Shown here piece by piece: positions 1 to 11,975 of a DNA stretch of 64,000 nt. The position numbers were made by a program, and so were the translations under genes. The notes beneath the pieces were generated by a model that worked only from the letters and a program-made list of their open reading frames with translations, was not told the DNA's origin and ran no database searches. Position 1 is the stretch's first letter, and every line of letters starts with the position of its first letter. The DNA lies in assembly GCA_965153455.1 (NCBI GenBank), contig OZ234493.1, forward strand, positions 12,328,213 through 12,392,212, read 5' to 3'. Source of the stretch: Sphagnum compactum. Its lineage: Eukaryota > Bryophyta > Sphagnopsida > Sphagnales.

Positions 1-1405
1 TTCTCGAATGACTGCCATTGAAAAGAAGCTGCCAGAGATGAGTGGCCAAGTTTCCCAAGTTCTTGAAGGGATGGATAAATTGAATGCTAAGGTAGAAGAT
101 TTCATGCAACAATTGCTAGCATGTCGAGAAGATGGTGTGAATGTGAGAATCCCAAAAACTGTTGCAGCCACTGTAAACATTGAAGAGGTAGATGTTCCTT
201 CAAGGACTGGATCCCGTGAGATTCTTGGTGTTGCAAAGAGCCTGCATGAGGTTCTTCATTCAGATCATGATGGATGAGGGTCAGGCACAACAGTGGTTGA
301 GAGTGCCACACAATTAGCTCCAAAAGCCGATCATATCTCTACAGGAAAAGGGGTGGGCCAACAAGTGGATGGTGTTGTCCCTTCACATGTCCCCAACTAT
401 GTGCTAGTACGAGACGATATCCCCAACTATGTGCTAATAGGAGAGGATATGGGGCAGAATCCTAATATGTCAGGGAAGGACAAAGAAGTTGGAGTAGCTT
501 GCAAAGGCGGTGACTGTGTAGATGAGAGCAACCGCCAACGCCCACCCTCAAAGGTATGATCTAAGTGCCCAACATGACCAACACATTAAAGTTAGAGTCT
601 ACGAAATGCTGTGGATTGTTCAATTGTGGGAGTACTCTTGCAGTGTATATCAAATGTGGCATATGTGTGGGATGTTGGGAATTGCACAAACTACATGGCT
701 AAAATAGGACATAAGTTAGATTGTGGAAGCTAGATTTGTTGTTCTTTCTGTTACAATCTAAAGATTAAGAACATACCCACATTGTTTGGGGTCTAGGTGC
801 ATACAAGCTTCAAGGGAAATCATTGACATGGTTTCACATTTGTATTCATTGATGGATTTGGTGTGGCAGAAAGTGCAAAAAAAGGCAGCAAGTATGCCAG
901 CACCTGAAAGAGGTGTGAGCAGTTGGCTACGCTTTAATATTGGTGCAAGGGTGGGGAATGTAGGCAAGGCAACAGGTAAGTTAATACCAACATGCTCTTG
1001 AGTATCAATGATTTATAACTAGGGAACACAAATGCCCTGTTTGACACAATGTTGTAACAAAAATTCCATTTTCCTAAATCGGTTGCTCATGGTAACTTGA
1101 ATGAAGGTTCTTTATTGGTTGATGTGCAGTTTAAAGTAGGGGAAGCAATTGTCTTATGTAACCTTGATGCGGAGGTTGTAGCGAAGGGGCTGATAACAGG
1201 TGTTGGAGGACAAGGATGTGTCCACCATGGGGTGCCAGTCAAGGAGTCATGGTTCCGAGTCCAGTTAAGTGAAATTGTGGCAGGTAAAGGCAACACCTCG
1301 TTGTTGGTGCCAAATGAGAATGATGATCCCCCACAATGTGTGTTAAAGGATGTAATAGGTTCAAGCACTGTATGGGAAGGTCGTCTAATGCGAAAGCATG
1401 CTTAA
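1..1405 (+). pseudogene. 3' part of a transposon-derived gene (plant transposase-associated, DUF8039-like C-terminus), broken
   Basis: A reading frame is open from the window edge, passes a Met at 8, meets a TGA at 275-277, and continues in the same frame to 553, where AAG|GTATGA looks like a splice donor. The first ~45 residues are coiled-coil-like. A 33-bp internal duplication near 390-440 repeats PNYVL. A second coding-like block lies at about 797-977 and ends at CAG|GTAAGT. A third block, 1097-1405, carries VDVQFKVGEAIVLCNLD early on and ends with DDPPQCVLKDVIGSSTVW. That pattern resembles the C-terminal domain found in plant CACTA/En-Spm-associated proteins. Phases between the blocks do not join cleanly, and 275-277 is a stop, so I treat this as a decayed gene. 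The family assignment is from memory of the motif style. An intact gene with undetected short introns remains possible. Confidence 0.4.
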
Positions 1406-1821
1406 GTTAGGGGCACTATAGGTCGGGAGCTAGTTGATTTTTGAATTATAAAACTGACATATTTTGAGTAGTTATGGCCTTTTTTGGGTGTCAATGATAT
1501 TTTAGACATTGTCAGGTTTAATAGACCTGATAGAGTGATGGATTCCTGGTTGCTGTAATTGGAACAATGGCCATTAAACCCCATTGGATGGAATTTCAAT
1601 GTTATGACAAAGGGTAATTTGTTGGTTAAGTAACTGCAGATTTGTTACATGCAAAATTGCAAATCACAAATCTATGTGTGTAATATTTATTGGTTGATTT
1701 TTCAGCACTAGAGGAATATAATAGAGACCTGATATGTATAATGTACATTAGTAAACTAGGTGTAGGTGTGCTCCTAATGCTAATGTGGCAATGCTTAATG
1801 CTACTAATCCTGATACATCAT

Positions 1822-1918
1822 AACCCTAAACCCTAATCCTAACCCTAAACCCTAACCCTAAAACATATTTAACCTGTATGATGGAAAACCCTAACCCTAA
1901 ACGTAACCCTAAAACATA
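1822..1918. repeat. Interstitial telomere-like repeats
   Basis: Runs of CCCTAA and CCCTAAA occur at 1822-1863 and 1887-1914. They mix the plant heptamer with hexamer and degenerate copies. They lead directly into the satellite that follows, whose units each carry one to three CCCTAA copies. Confidence 0.85.
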
Positions 1919-1920
1919 GG

Positions 1921-2800
1921 TCAGCAGTTGCATATGGAACTCAGCAGTTGCATATGGAACTCACCAGTTGCCTATGCAACTAAATCTAACGGTTGTTGTG
2001 CTGCCACGTGGCGCACTATAATCGGTTTGATGAAAAACCCTAACCCTAAAACATGGGTCAGCAGTTGCATATGCAACTAAATCTAACGATTGTTGTGCTG
2101 CCATGTGACGCACTATAAACGGTCTGATGAAAAAACCCTATTCCTAAAACATGGGTTAGCAGTTGCATATGCAACCAAATCTAACGGTTGTTGTGCTGCC
2201 ATGTGGCGCACTATAAACGGTCTGATGAAAAACCCTAACCCTAACCCTATTCCTAAAACATGGGTTAGCAGTTGCATATGCAACTAAATCTAACGGTTGT
2301 TGTGCTGCCACGTGGCGCACTATAAACGGTCTGATGAAAAACTCATGTGCCTAACCCTAATCCTAAAACATGGGTCAGCAGTTGCATATGCAACTAAATC
2401 TAACGGTTGTTGTGCTACCACGTGGCGCACTATAAACGGTCTGATGAAAAACCCTAACCCTAACCCTATTCCTAAAACATGGGTTAGCAGTTGCATATGC
2501 AACTGAATCTAACGGTTGTTGTGCTGCCACGTGGCGCACTATAAACGGTCTGATGAAAAACTCATGTGCTTAACCCTAATCCTAAAACATGGGTCAGCAG
2601 TTGCATATGCAACTAAATCTAACGGTTGTTGTGCTGCCACGTGGCGCACTATAAACGGTCTGATGAAAGACCCTAACCCTAACCCTATTCCTAAAACATG
2701 GGTCAGCAGTTGCATATGCAACCAAATCTAACGGTTGTTGTGCTGCCACGTGGCGCACTATAAACGGTCCAATGAAAACCCTAACCCTAACCCTACACGT
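1921..2800. repeat. Palindrome-bearing satellite, ~109-bp unit, ~8 copies
   Basis: Unit starts (GCAGTTGCATATG) lie at 2061, 2159, 2268, 2378, 2487, 2597 and 2706, with degenerate copies from 1924. Spacing is 98 bp once, then 109 or 110 bp. Each unit carries the palindrome GTTGCATATGCAAC, a TAACGGTTG, the palindrome GCCACGTGGC (a G-box core) and a telomere-like tail. Two tail types alternate from 2268 on, giving a ~219-bp dimer repeated twice. Short open frames here are by-products of the repeat. Confidence 0.93.
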
Positions 2801-3090
2801 GTTCGCATACAATTGGGTGAGCTAATTTGCATGTAACGCAGTGTGAACGCAACCCGTGTAATTGCATGCAGTCGCACTTACAACCGTAGGTATAGAATAT
2901 GGGTGGATGAAACCGTATAACCCAACCGTATATACTTGCTCATATACGTATTGTGACATGCAACTAAAAGCGCCTGCAACTGGTTTTATGCAACTAGGCG
3001 AATTTGCAGTTGCATGTGTCGCATGCAACTGAAAATGCAACCAAACCAGTTGCATACGGCAGTTGCAAAATGGCAAATTTCTAGTAGTGT
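2801..3090. repeat. Cluster of GTTGCA/TGCAAC motifs
   Basis: After the satellite, short motifs related to its palindrome (TGCAACT, GTTGCAT, GCATGCAACTG) recur in both orientations, mostly at 2955-3070, but without a fixed period. It looks like a decayed edge of the array or a separate motif cluster. No gene is seen. Confidence 0.5.
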
Positions 3091-4440
3091 TAGGGTTTGC
3101 TAGATGTCCCAAACATTTATGACCTTTGCAAAAACAACATTTTTGATATTAATTAAATTCAAGGTTAGGTTAATTTAGGTGGGAAGAATCATGAACTACG
3201 TATTGAGCAAATGAAACTCATTTTTTTTTGGAGTAGTTGCAAGCTATGGTGGCACACTTGTTGTTCCTTTCTAAACTTTTTGCAAAGTTTACTTTATTCA
3301 AATGTCACAAATGCATTGTAAAATCATCAATTTGAAAAAAATATTTATGGATTAAGATTGCCAACTTGAATAAGATTATTTGTTGAGAAGTGAAATTCAA
3401 TAAACATACACCAATCATGTAGTAATGGACTTTTAAAGTGAGCATACGGACTATGTTATGGGTTCTACATTAACATTCAAATGCATTTTTTGTTATGATT
3501 TCATCTCAATATTTTTTATAGACTCAATATATAATACATGATGGAAAAACAAATATGGGTTGAAAAAAATTACAACAAAAACTTTAACCAACAAATAACT
3601 ATGGACTTTTGAATGACCAAATTCGAACCTTATTTTCTTAAATCCCTATCTTGGGCATTTTTTATGTTGGATTGATATTTTTTTCCCCCTACAATATTTG
3701 TCAAAGAATTGTTTAAATAGGCAAAACCGTTTAAATAGGCAGCTTATGGATTTTATTAGTTGATTAATCATCACAGAGGGCCCACTCAAAATTGGGTTTT
3801 AACTATTTTTTTCATCCAATGTTAAAATATGGACTTTTGGGACTAGGACTCTTGTCCCTTTGAGCCACCTTAACTTGCATCTACACTTTGAAGGGGAGTG
3901 GAGACAACCATCTTTCAAGTTGGAGAGACTCAAATTAGAACATAAGAAATAAATATTTTCCTTCACTTGTTAAAGTTCTTAATTTTCTTGAGCTTTGATT
4001 TTTAATTCATAATTAACTCATCTAAAATCATTTTTGTATAGTTGTCAAGGATATGTGTCAAGTTTTGTAGTTGGGGTTCAAACCGACCATGTAAAATGTT
4101 TACATTTTAATGGTACATGTTTAGGGTTTAATCTATAACAATAATCAGGGTTATTAAAAAATATATGGAATTATGGTTTGATGTAGGGTTGGAAAGGGAT
4201 AATGTCATCACCTTGGATCATCAAATTAAAGGTATTTTTTCCCCTCCCTTTCATTTCTTTCATTCATGTGTGGTTTAATTTAATTGCAATTTAATTAGTT
4301 TCATGTAATGGATCAATATGTATAAACTACATTTTCTTGATTATGGGAAAAAATATTAAATCGACAAATGTTTTAATTCTATATGTAGTTATTAGTCCTA
4401 AATATAGGTACTATAATTGAAATGGGCCCCATGTCTAGTG
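3091..4440. other. AT-rich, no gene seen
   Basis: Multiple stops in all frames and homopolymer A/T runs. I see no recognisable protein, RNA gene or ordered repeat. Confidence 0.6.
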
Positions 4441-4443
4441 TGT

Positions 4444-4910
4444 GTTTTAATTTTGGAATGTAGGTACTGCAATGTTGGGTCTTAGGTCCAATGTGTGTTT
4501 TAATTTGAAATGTAAGTATCGCATTTAGTTGCGTCTTAGGTCCAATGTGTGTTTTAATTTGGAATGGAAGTATTGCAAGGTTGGATCCCATGTTCAGTGT
4601 GTGTTTTGATTTTGAAATGCAAATATTGCAACGTTAGGTCCCGTGTCCAATGCATGTTTTGGTTTTGGAATGGAAGCATTACAAGGTTGGGTGATCCCAT
4701 GTCTAACGTGTGTTTCAGTTTTGAAATGCAAGTATTGCAAGGTTAGGTCCAAAGTCTAGTGTGTGTTTAAGGTTGGTATGTGAGTATTACAAGGTTGGGT
4801 CCCATGTCCATTTTGGATTTAAGTAATTGGCATGTGGATATTGTAAACAAAACATTTACATTTTTTGGGTTGTTAATAGTTTGGCATGTAAGTATTACAA
4901 ACCTAGGTTC
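4444..4910. repeat. Degenerate ~54-bp tandem repeat
   Basis: Units of the form TTTTAATTTGGAATG...AGTATTGCAAGGTTGGGTC...GTGTG start at 4444, 4498, 4552 and 4604. They continue with drift and small indels to about 4910. The short open frames on both strands arise from the repeat. Confidence 0.8.
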
Positions 4911-4959
4911 CATGCATAATGTATTAATTATGCAAGTATTGATTAGTTGTGTATTCCAC

Positions 4960-5930
4960 TAATCATGGTTTAATGAAGAAAGTGGATGTTGTAGGTGCAC
5001 ATTTACACCTTACAAGTTTATAAGCATGGGTTGAATAAATGGGTTTGATGGATTCAAATGTGGATTTGGTGTGGACTCCCAAGGTGAGGCATGGGGGCAC
5101 AAACAAATTGTCGATCGAAATTGCGTACATAACACATGCATGTGTGTGTGAGTTCTTGGAAAGCAAAGGAAGTGATGTGAAACTCCAGTCGAATGGAACA
5201 TGCAAAAAAACTTGCCCTCACAAAGGATATAAAGACCCCATCAATAAAAAAAACCACCTCGGCCATACTTAGTATAATGTGATGTTCCATTTTTTGTTTT
5301 AACTTTTCAAATGTCCTTCATGAACACATATGATCATTACCATAATAATGTTTTGTAGGTATGATCAGGATTGTCAAAACCGATGTGATGTTCCATTTTT
5401 CCATCGATCATCATATCAACATCAATCCAAATGCATCAATTTTGCCAGACACATCGGTTTTTTCCGTTGGTCCCAATGCACAAACCAACATTGACACAGT
5501 AAAAAATTTGCACCCGTTTTTACTGCTATTGTTTAACCTATATTTAATGTGTTTTTTGTTTGTATTTAATGACCACATATTTAATAACATCCTAACTAAC
5601 ACACATTGGGATCATCATTTGCCATGTGGTAAATATCGACAAACTATATTTGTGTGGATAGATCACCCCCTATCCAAATTGTGACTGAAAATGCACAAAT
5701 TTAGTCATAGTTTAGAAAGGTCACCCCTTATCCAATTAGCAATTGAAAATGGAGACCTTCCCTCCCAAGTCGGATAGGTCACCCCCTATCCAACCTGCGA
5801 CCAAAATTGGAAAGTTTGGTCACAAGTTAGACAAGGGACTGGTTTCACAAACAACCGTAAACAACCTTTGTAAACAACACCATAAGCTTCTTCTCCCAAC
5901 TTTGTATCCATATGAAAAAAATTAGTGGCA
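4960..5930. other. Unassigned stretch with short protein-like frames
   Basis: Frames at 5039-5272 and 5361-5684 on the + strand read without obvious low complexity, but neither matches a family I recognise. No splice-consistent model joins them. The motif TAGGTCACCCCCTATCCAA recurs with variation at 5660, 5718 and 5776, about 58 bp apart. Possibly a relic of a mobile element. Confidence 0.3.
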
Positions 5931-7925
5931 ATTTTGAATTCATTAGACGCAAAGATGGTCGATTGAACTTTGAATTCAGTAAATTCTGTGCAAGTTCAAT
6001 AATGAAATATGTTTAGGACCATAGTGCCAAAATGGTTTTAGAATATTTGACATGATGCAATTGCAATACGTATAATTGAACCATTTGTGTGCATAACTAA
6101 TATACAATACAATTATTGGAAGATATTCCCCATGTTTTAATACACATGTAATGAAACAATAATGGAAAGCATAATTTCAATGATAATCTTGCATAAATCA
6201 AATTCATATTTTTCTCTTACTTTGTTGAATTTGAGCAATCTCATAACAAGTCTTTAGCTTGTGTTTCCAAAATATCCAACCATCGACAACAACCACAAGT
6301 AATACAATAATAACACCATTGTAGAAATTATAATCACTTGTCGAACATTTTTTGAATTTACAATCATCATAGAAATGATGTTAGAAGTTTGTTAACATGG
6401 ACATGATAATTTTGGAACAAAAAGTTTTAATCTAGAAAATGCATACTTGACTGTAAACCTTGTTATTAATTTCTCAAGCAACATTTACATTAATTAATGA
6501 AGAAAAAGAGAAAAGTAAAAATAAAATAATACCTACATATTTTTGTGGCTCTACTTTAAAGTGAAAATGACAACATAGAAAGTAGTTTAAAGTTTATGGT
6601 GGAAACACATGAGACATTTAGTAATTGCCCTAAATTAATGTCATTTCATTAAAAAAAATTCATGTGTTGGCCTTTTTTTTATCAAATAAGTTTCATTTTG
6701 TTAATTATTTCTAGAACCATGACATGAATTAACACTAAATAAGAATTATAATACATCAAAATATTAATCGTCATGTAATGAATTCTTTTAGTTTTATAAA
6801 ACCATTACAACACCATGACTATTGACAAGTGCATCCCAAATATATTTTTAAAATATAATTGACCTCATTTGACCCAAATTACTTTTGATCAAAACAATCG
6901 TATGCACCAGGGAAAGTAAAATTAAAACAAAGTTGTTCACAAAAACAATAATAGTTATAGCTATCATGTTGTTGAAATGAGTAATAAGGGTTTCCTTGGA
7001 GCCTGTATCAATAAAAATTAAAAACTTAAGAAAGATTTAGAAATAATGTACAATAACATAGTTAAATGTTTTCATAATACATGATTATGTTATGTTAAAA
7101 TGAAATACAAACACCTTAAATATGTGTATTAGAAAATACCAAAACACAAATAAGATTCTCAAAAGCACAAAATCAATTTGCACATTTAAAAGTTGCTTAC
7201 ATCAAAATAGCATCAAAAACAATAATTTCATAATCATTATCAACATTCATTATGTTGTTGTATCACATGCTGATCAATGTAAATGATGCCAAGGTTACAA
7301 GGTCAATGATGTTGAGGGACCAAGTGAAAGTGTTATTATCAAGTTCTTTACAACCACATTAATCTACATGTTGTTTTTAAATCTCTTCTCATCCAAGATG
7401 ACATCATGGAAATTCCATTATGTTGCATGATTTCCATGAAGGTTGTAAGGTATGCACTTATGAATAACATCTTGAAGCTTAGATGAGACTTCTATTTTAG
7501 GCTATCACCTAAAGTTTTTTTTTTTATGTTTTTGTTGAGGGGATTGATAGATGCATTGTTGATGTCACTTAGGAAAGGACAAATAGTTAGGATCATCATT
7601 GGAAAGTAATGAATGAAAAATTTGAATCATATATACAATACAAACTTTCTCTCCATCATTTCATGGCCCGAAAATGTTTCACGTTTAGGATGGAAATCGT
7701 AGACGTTGAGCTTAGTATCCATACATCAATGAAGTCCATGCATGTTTATATAAGTTACATGATGGTCAAGAACTTGAAGTACAACTCAACATGTTGAGGT
7801 CATGAAGACACAAATCTAGAGTTTGATAATTTTTTAGTTGTTATTGTAGAAATGGTGTATATCAAGCCAAATAATTGAACAAATTTATGATTATGATTAT
7901 GATTTATATCGCCATTGACGTTATG
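5931..7925. other. AT-rich, no gene seen
   Basis: Very AT-rich with frequent stops. One 62-codon frame at 7609-7797 is not recognisable. I see nothing else. Confidence 0.6.
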
Positions 7926-8040
7926 TAGGTGTTAGGCAGGTAGGTAGGAGGGAGGGTAGGTCGGAAAGAATGATTTGACAAGTTTAGGCGGGGAAAAGGG
8001 GTGTGGATCTAGTAGGTAGGTAGGTAGGTAGGTGAGAGGG
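7926..8040. repeat. (TAGG)n-type microsatellite
   Basis: Imperfect TAGG/GTAGG runs at 7926-7965 and a cleaner TAGG run at 8011-8033. A minus-strand open frame over this block (7932-8285) is a product of the repeat. Confidence 0.9.
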
Positions 8041-8509
8041 GGGAGTTGATTCTCAGTGGGTAGGTAGTATGTAACTGGGCAGGTGATCTCAAAGTTGCGA
8101 AAAAAAACAAAACCAAAGACAAGGTCAGCACCAAAAAGGTCAACCAAGATCAACGCACATTCAACTACTAGATGAGAAATCCCACCCCATCCAGTGGACA
8201 GAATTCCCAACTGGTGCGCTGGTGGGGGTTGGTTCATGCTGGCCATTGTAATCAGCAAAAGAGTGTGCAAAGGGACGAGGTCCATAACTTGACCTCATGA
8301 CTAGAGTGTCGTCTGTGTGTCTCATGTGCTTGCCCAGTGTCTTACGACTCTAATGCACAATTCCAGAGATTGTCAAGTTGTTGCTTATATATATCATGCC
8401 TGGGTATTCGGATAGATTGCGTGCTGTATCACCTCAATCAGCTCTGACTGTTTACACTTATCTCAAGTACAGAATTTGCAACTTTGTTGACAAAGGTGCT
8501 ACCCTGGGG

Positions 8510-8534
8510 CTCTCTCTCTCTCTCTCTCTCTCTC
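8510..8534. repeat. (CT)12 microsatellite
   Basis: Uninterrupted CT dinucleotides. Confidence 0.95.
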
Positions 8535-8779
8535 ATGTGCTAAACAGTGCTAAACCCCTATATGACTTCTTGCAGAGTTTAACAAGTTGAAAATTGCATG
8601 CATTTATCTTGTTTGGCGTATTCCAGAAATTATATGTTAATGCTGGGTGACGACAGCAGCTCTGACGGCAGCTCTGACAGACTACTCACATTTTATCCAA
8701 ATCACAGATTCCATTAGAGTGGTCTAGTGTCCACATGACTATGATCAATAATCTCACCCACTCCGCAAGTCACAACCAA

Positions 8780-9440
8780 TATTGTGGACTGCTACCAGTC
8801 CCGGTATGAAAGAACCGACCAGACTGGTATGACCTGAAGCAATACCACTAGTCTATACCAGACAATACCAGAACTTGCCTGGTAGCGATTTGAGGTAATG
8901 TCAGTTTAATACCAGGGCTATATTGATCTCAATCCCAGGTATATATATACCTGTCACATACCAGTCAAAAATCAGCCTTGAACCCTAACACCACACCAGG
9001 ACTAGGCTGGTATGAAAGTTTAGAAAAAGAACCGATACCCATAAGATGCTGGTACCAAATTTTAAGAAAGATTCAATACCGGTACTGGCTGGTATATTGA
9101 AATACCCACCCAACACTGGTATAGACATTTTAACATATACTTCTCGTCCTGGCATTGGGGATTTAAAAAATGATTGGACCAGCCTGGTCTTGGTATTGGG
9201 TCCCTTTGGAAACTCTCATCCAAGTCTGGTACTAGTATTGGGTCCAATGCTGAATATTTCCTGGTACGAGGCAGGTGTAAACATAATGTTGGTGTAGGTA
9301 TAAGGGCAGGTATATACTTGATATTACCTTAGGTCTCCCGACCAGACCATTACTTGTATAAGGCTGGTATTGCCTTAGGTCATACCCGACTGCTATGTTT
9401 GTCAGTATCAGTGTTCATACCAGTATTGTATACTCATCAG
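8780..9440. repeat. ATACCAG/CTGGTAT motif-dense region
   Basis: About twenty copies of CTGGTAT or its complement ATACCAG, and one-base variants (GGTATA, GGTACC, TACCAGTC), are spread over 660 bp in both orientations with irregular spacing. Examples lie near 8823, 8862, 8911, 8966, 9011, 9050, 9087, 9116, 9365 and 9417. The region has no coding frame I can support. Confidence 0.7.
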
Positions 9441-11028
9441 GTTGTAGTCCATATGCTGATCCAACCTGATCACAACACAAAATTCCTATTGTAAACCATC
9501 TGAAGATTGTTTTAAAGTTACAATCCCAATGCCTTAATATAAGCATAGGTGGTTATGCTTTTCCCTTGGGGGCCCCATACTTACTGTAACTTGATTTCAG
9601 TATCTAAGTACATACTGATTCAGCTGCCACAATGTTGGTGCATGTAAGTGTCTCCGCAGTTGGGTTTTTTTTGTAGCAGAAGCCACTAGTTGCTGGTAAC
9701 ACTCACCCACTCAGCAGTGGAAAAACATCAAACAAACAGAATCATGGAATCTGTGGAAATCAAAGACCTAGTAGTATATATAGTCAGTCAATTCTAGTAA
9801 ATAAAACAGTTTTATTGATGTTACAAAACATTTTGTTTGCATGTAGTCAAAACTCAAAAACCCATAAAAGCTTAAGATCTGAAATCTAAACTAGTGCAGG
9901 TTCACATCCAACTTGCAGAAGTGGAGTCTGTGGAGTATAGGCAATTTTGTGCCCATTTTGGTGCCCATTTGTAAATTTGAGCTCACCCTACTAGGATCGA
10001 CCAAATTCATTGGAGGCAGCTCACAAGTCACCAGGCACACAAATGGTTTGTGCCCATAACTCAGCATGCTCAGTAATTAAAGAAAAAGTACACCAATTTT
10101 TTTTTCCCTCCATTGAATTTGCTCACAAACTTTCAAAGAAATTGGCTCATTCTTTTTTGAACATAGTCTGATACTAGATCCTGATTCCTACCTCCTTCAA
10201 GGAGTGAATGGACCTATCATTCATTGCATGCAAAAGGAACATAAAGTAACCAAAAATCTTAAATCATTTTCTACACAATTTTCATACATGAAGTTGGTCG
10301 TGAAAGAAGATGATTACATGCTGAAGTGCTCTCCTCCAATTTGAACCACTATTTTATTCCATTCAAAGAATGTACAACACATCTCAGTCCAAGGTTTTAT
10401 TTTTCCCCAACCAAAATGTCTCTTTTTCTCCAAAAAAAATTGAGAAATTTCTCTTTTTCTAGTATAAAATTTGCTACTTTTATTGAAATATTGATTTTTT
10501 TTGCCAAAATTGTTTATATGAAAAAATGAAAACAAATCCTTATTCAAGTCCATTGTTTAAAAGGAATTTAACTTCAGGAACAAATATAGGACTTTGATAA
10601 TAAAATTAAACACATTAAATAATTTGTCAGGAGTTTTAGCTTAGGTATCCAATTAGGTGGTAATTAGGCTAAGTTGGGTTGGTTAGGTTAGTTAGTTAGT
10701 TTTGAATCGATTCGAGTGTGAACGTGATTCAAAATATTTAATTTTGAGATAAAATGCCATGTGATGTACCATTCAGGGCGTAAAGTGTGTTATGTGTTGT
10801 GAGTGTGATGACAATGATAGTTAAAAACGTCGATATTGAAATGCACGACACAGTTTTGAAAAAACGTTTTCTAGTTGTACCTGTTGATGATGAACTTGTT
10901 ACACCTATTTGGTACTTTATACTTTCTCCTTTTTGTTAATCCCCAGAAAGTAAGTAAGCTTGCCCACAACAATTCTACAACATTGTGGGGGGATTGGACT
11001 TGGATAGTCCTTGTGTCTATTAACCATC
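9441..11028. other. No gene seen
   Basis: AT-rich unique sequence. The short frames around 10314-10553 on both strands are AT-rich and low in complexity. Confidence 0.6.
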
Positions 11029-11365
11029 TTGGAACAAAAGAATGAATTTTCTTTTTGGCATGTGTGTGAGGGTACAATACAACAATTTCACGAGTTGCGG
11101 GCTGAAAGCCTCTTGGAACAAAGGAATGATTTTTCTTTTCAGCATGTGTATGAGGGTACAATACAACAATTGCACAACTTGCGGGCTGAAAGCCGCTTGG
11201 AACAAAGGAATGATTGTTCTTTTTGACATGTGTGCGAGGGTGCAATACAACAATTTCACAAGTTGCGGGCTGATAGCCAGTTGGAACAAAGGAATGATTG
11301 TTCTTTGCGGCATGTCTGGGAGAGTACAATACAACAATTTGGCTTGTTGGGGACTGAAAGCCCGG
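11029..11365. repeat. 84-bp minisatellite, four copies
   Basis: TTGGAACAAA marks unit starts at 11029, 11113, 11197 and 11281, exactly 84 bp apart. Because 84 is divisible by three, frames stay open on both strands across the array. This gives a 133-codon + strand frame and 121- and 172-codon minus frames of 28-residue repeats. Without a conserved family or gene structure, I read it as a repeat rather than a gene. Confidence 0.92.
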
Positions 11366-11852
11366 GGGGCTACTCCCCGTGTCATTCATCCATGGAATCG
11401 TGGAACTGAATTAGGCATGGGCCATGCCCTACTACACCTATGAAGCTGAATTTTATAGTACAAACCTCACACTCCGTGCATGTGCTTGGATATTATGATC
11501 TTTAAGTCGATCCCATTCAAAACGCAGTCAACTTGAGGGATGTAAGTTATTGGTTGGGCCAAGTGTAAGATATTAAGGAAGGGCTTTAGAATGGTCACTT
11601 TGTGATGGCCAAAGGAAGGCAATTTTTCTACCATTTTTCTAAGCCACTAAGTTCACATCCACATCACTATTTCGCTAAGTTCACAATGTGAAGTTGCAAG
11701 TTCACATTCCCAAACTTGCCAAAGTCCATTTCATCTTGCAGACATTGGGCACCCCATAGACTAAAAAAAATTGGTCAGAAGAAAATTTGGGCAGTTCACA
11801 GGATGAAGAGGACTTGGCAAGTTGGCAATGTGGACTTGATTGATGTGGAGTT

Positions 11853-11975
11853 GGCAACCTAGCAATGTGAACTCAACAACATAGCAATGTGGAATTGGTG
11901 ACTTAGCAAAGTGGACTCAACAACTTAGCAATGTAGACTTGGTGACTTAGCAATGTGGACTTTGCGACCCGAACT
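11853..11975. repeat. 22-bp minisatellite with alternating subtypes
   Basis: Units of the type CAAC(A/T)TAGCAATGTGGACTCAA alternate with TGACTTAGCAATGTGGACTTGG for about five copies, so the higher period is 44 bp. Confidence 0.85.

Noticed and set aside
2061-2800. CRISPR-like regularly spaced repeats
   Set aside because: Units are contiguous satellites without distinct spacers, in a plant nuclear context. The same applies to the arrays at 37020 and 42617.
7932-8285. 117-codon minus frame
   Set aside because: Starts in unique DNA but is mostly the TAGG repeat, giving Tyr/Leu/Pro/Thr repeats.
10871-11389. 172-codon minus-strand frame with 28-residue repeats
   Set aside because: Produced by the 84-bp tandem repeat. 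The overlapping + frame is equally open, and no gene structure is present.
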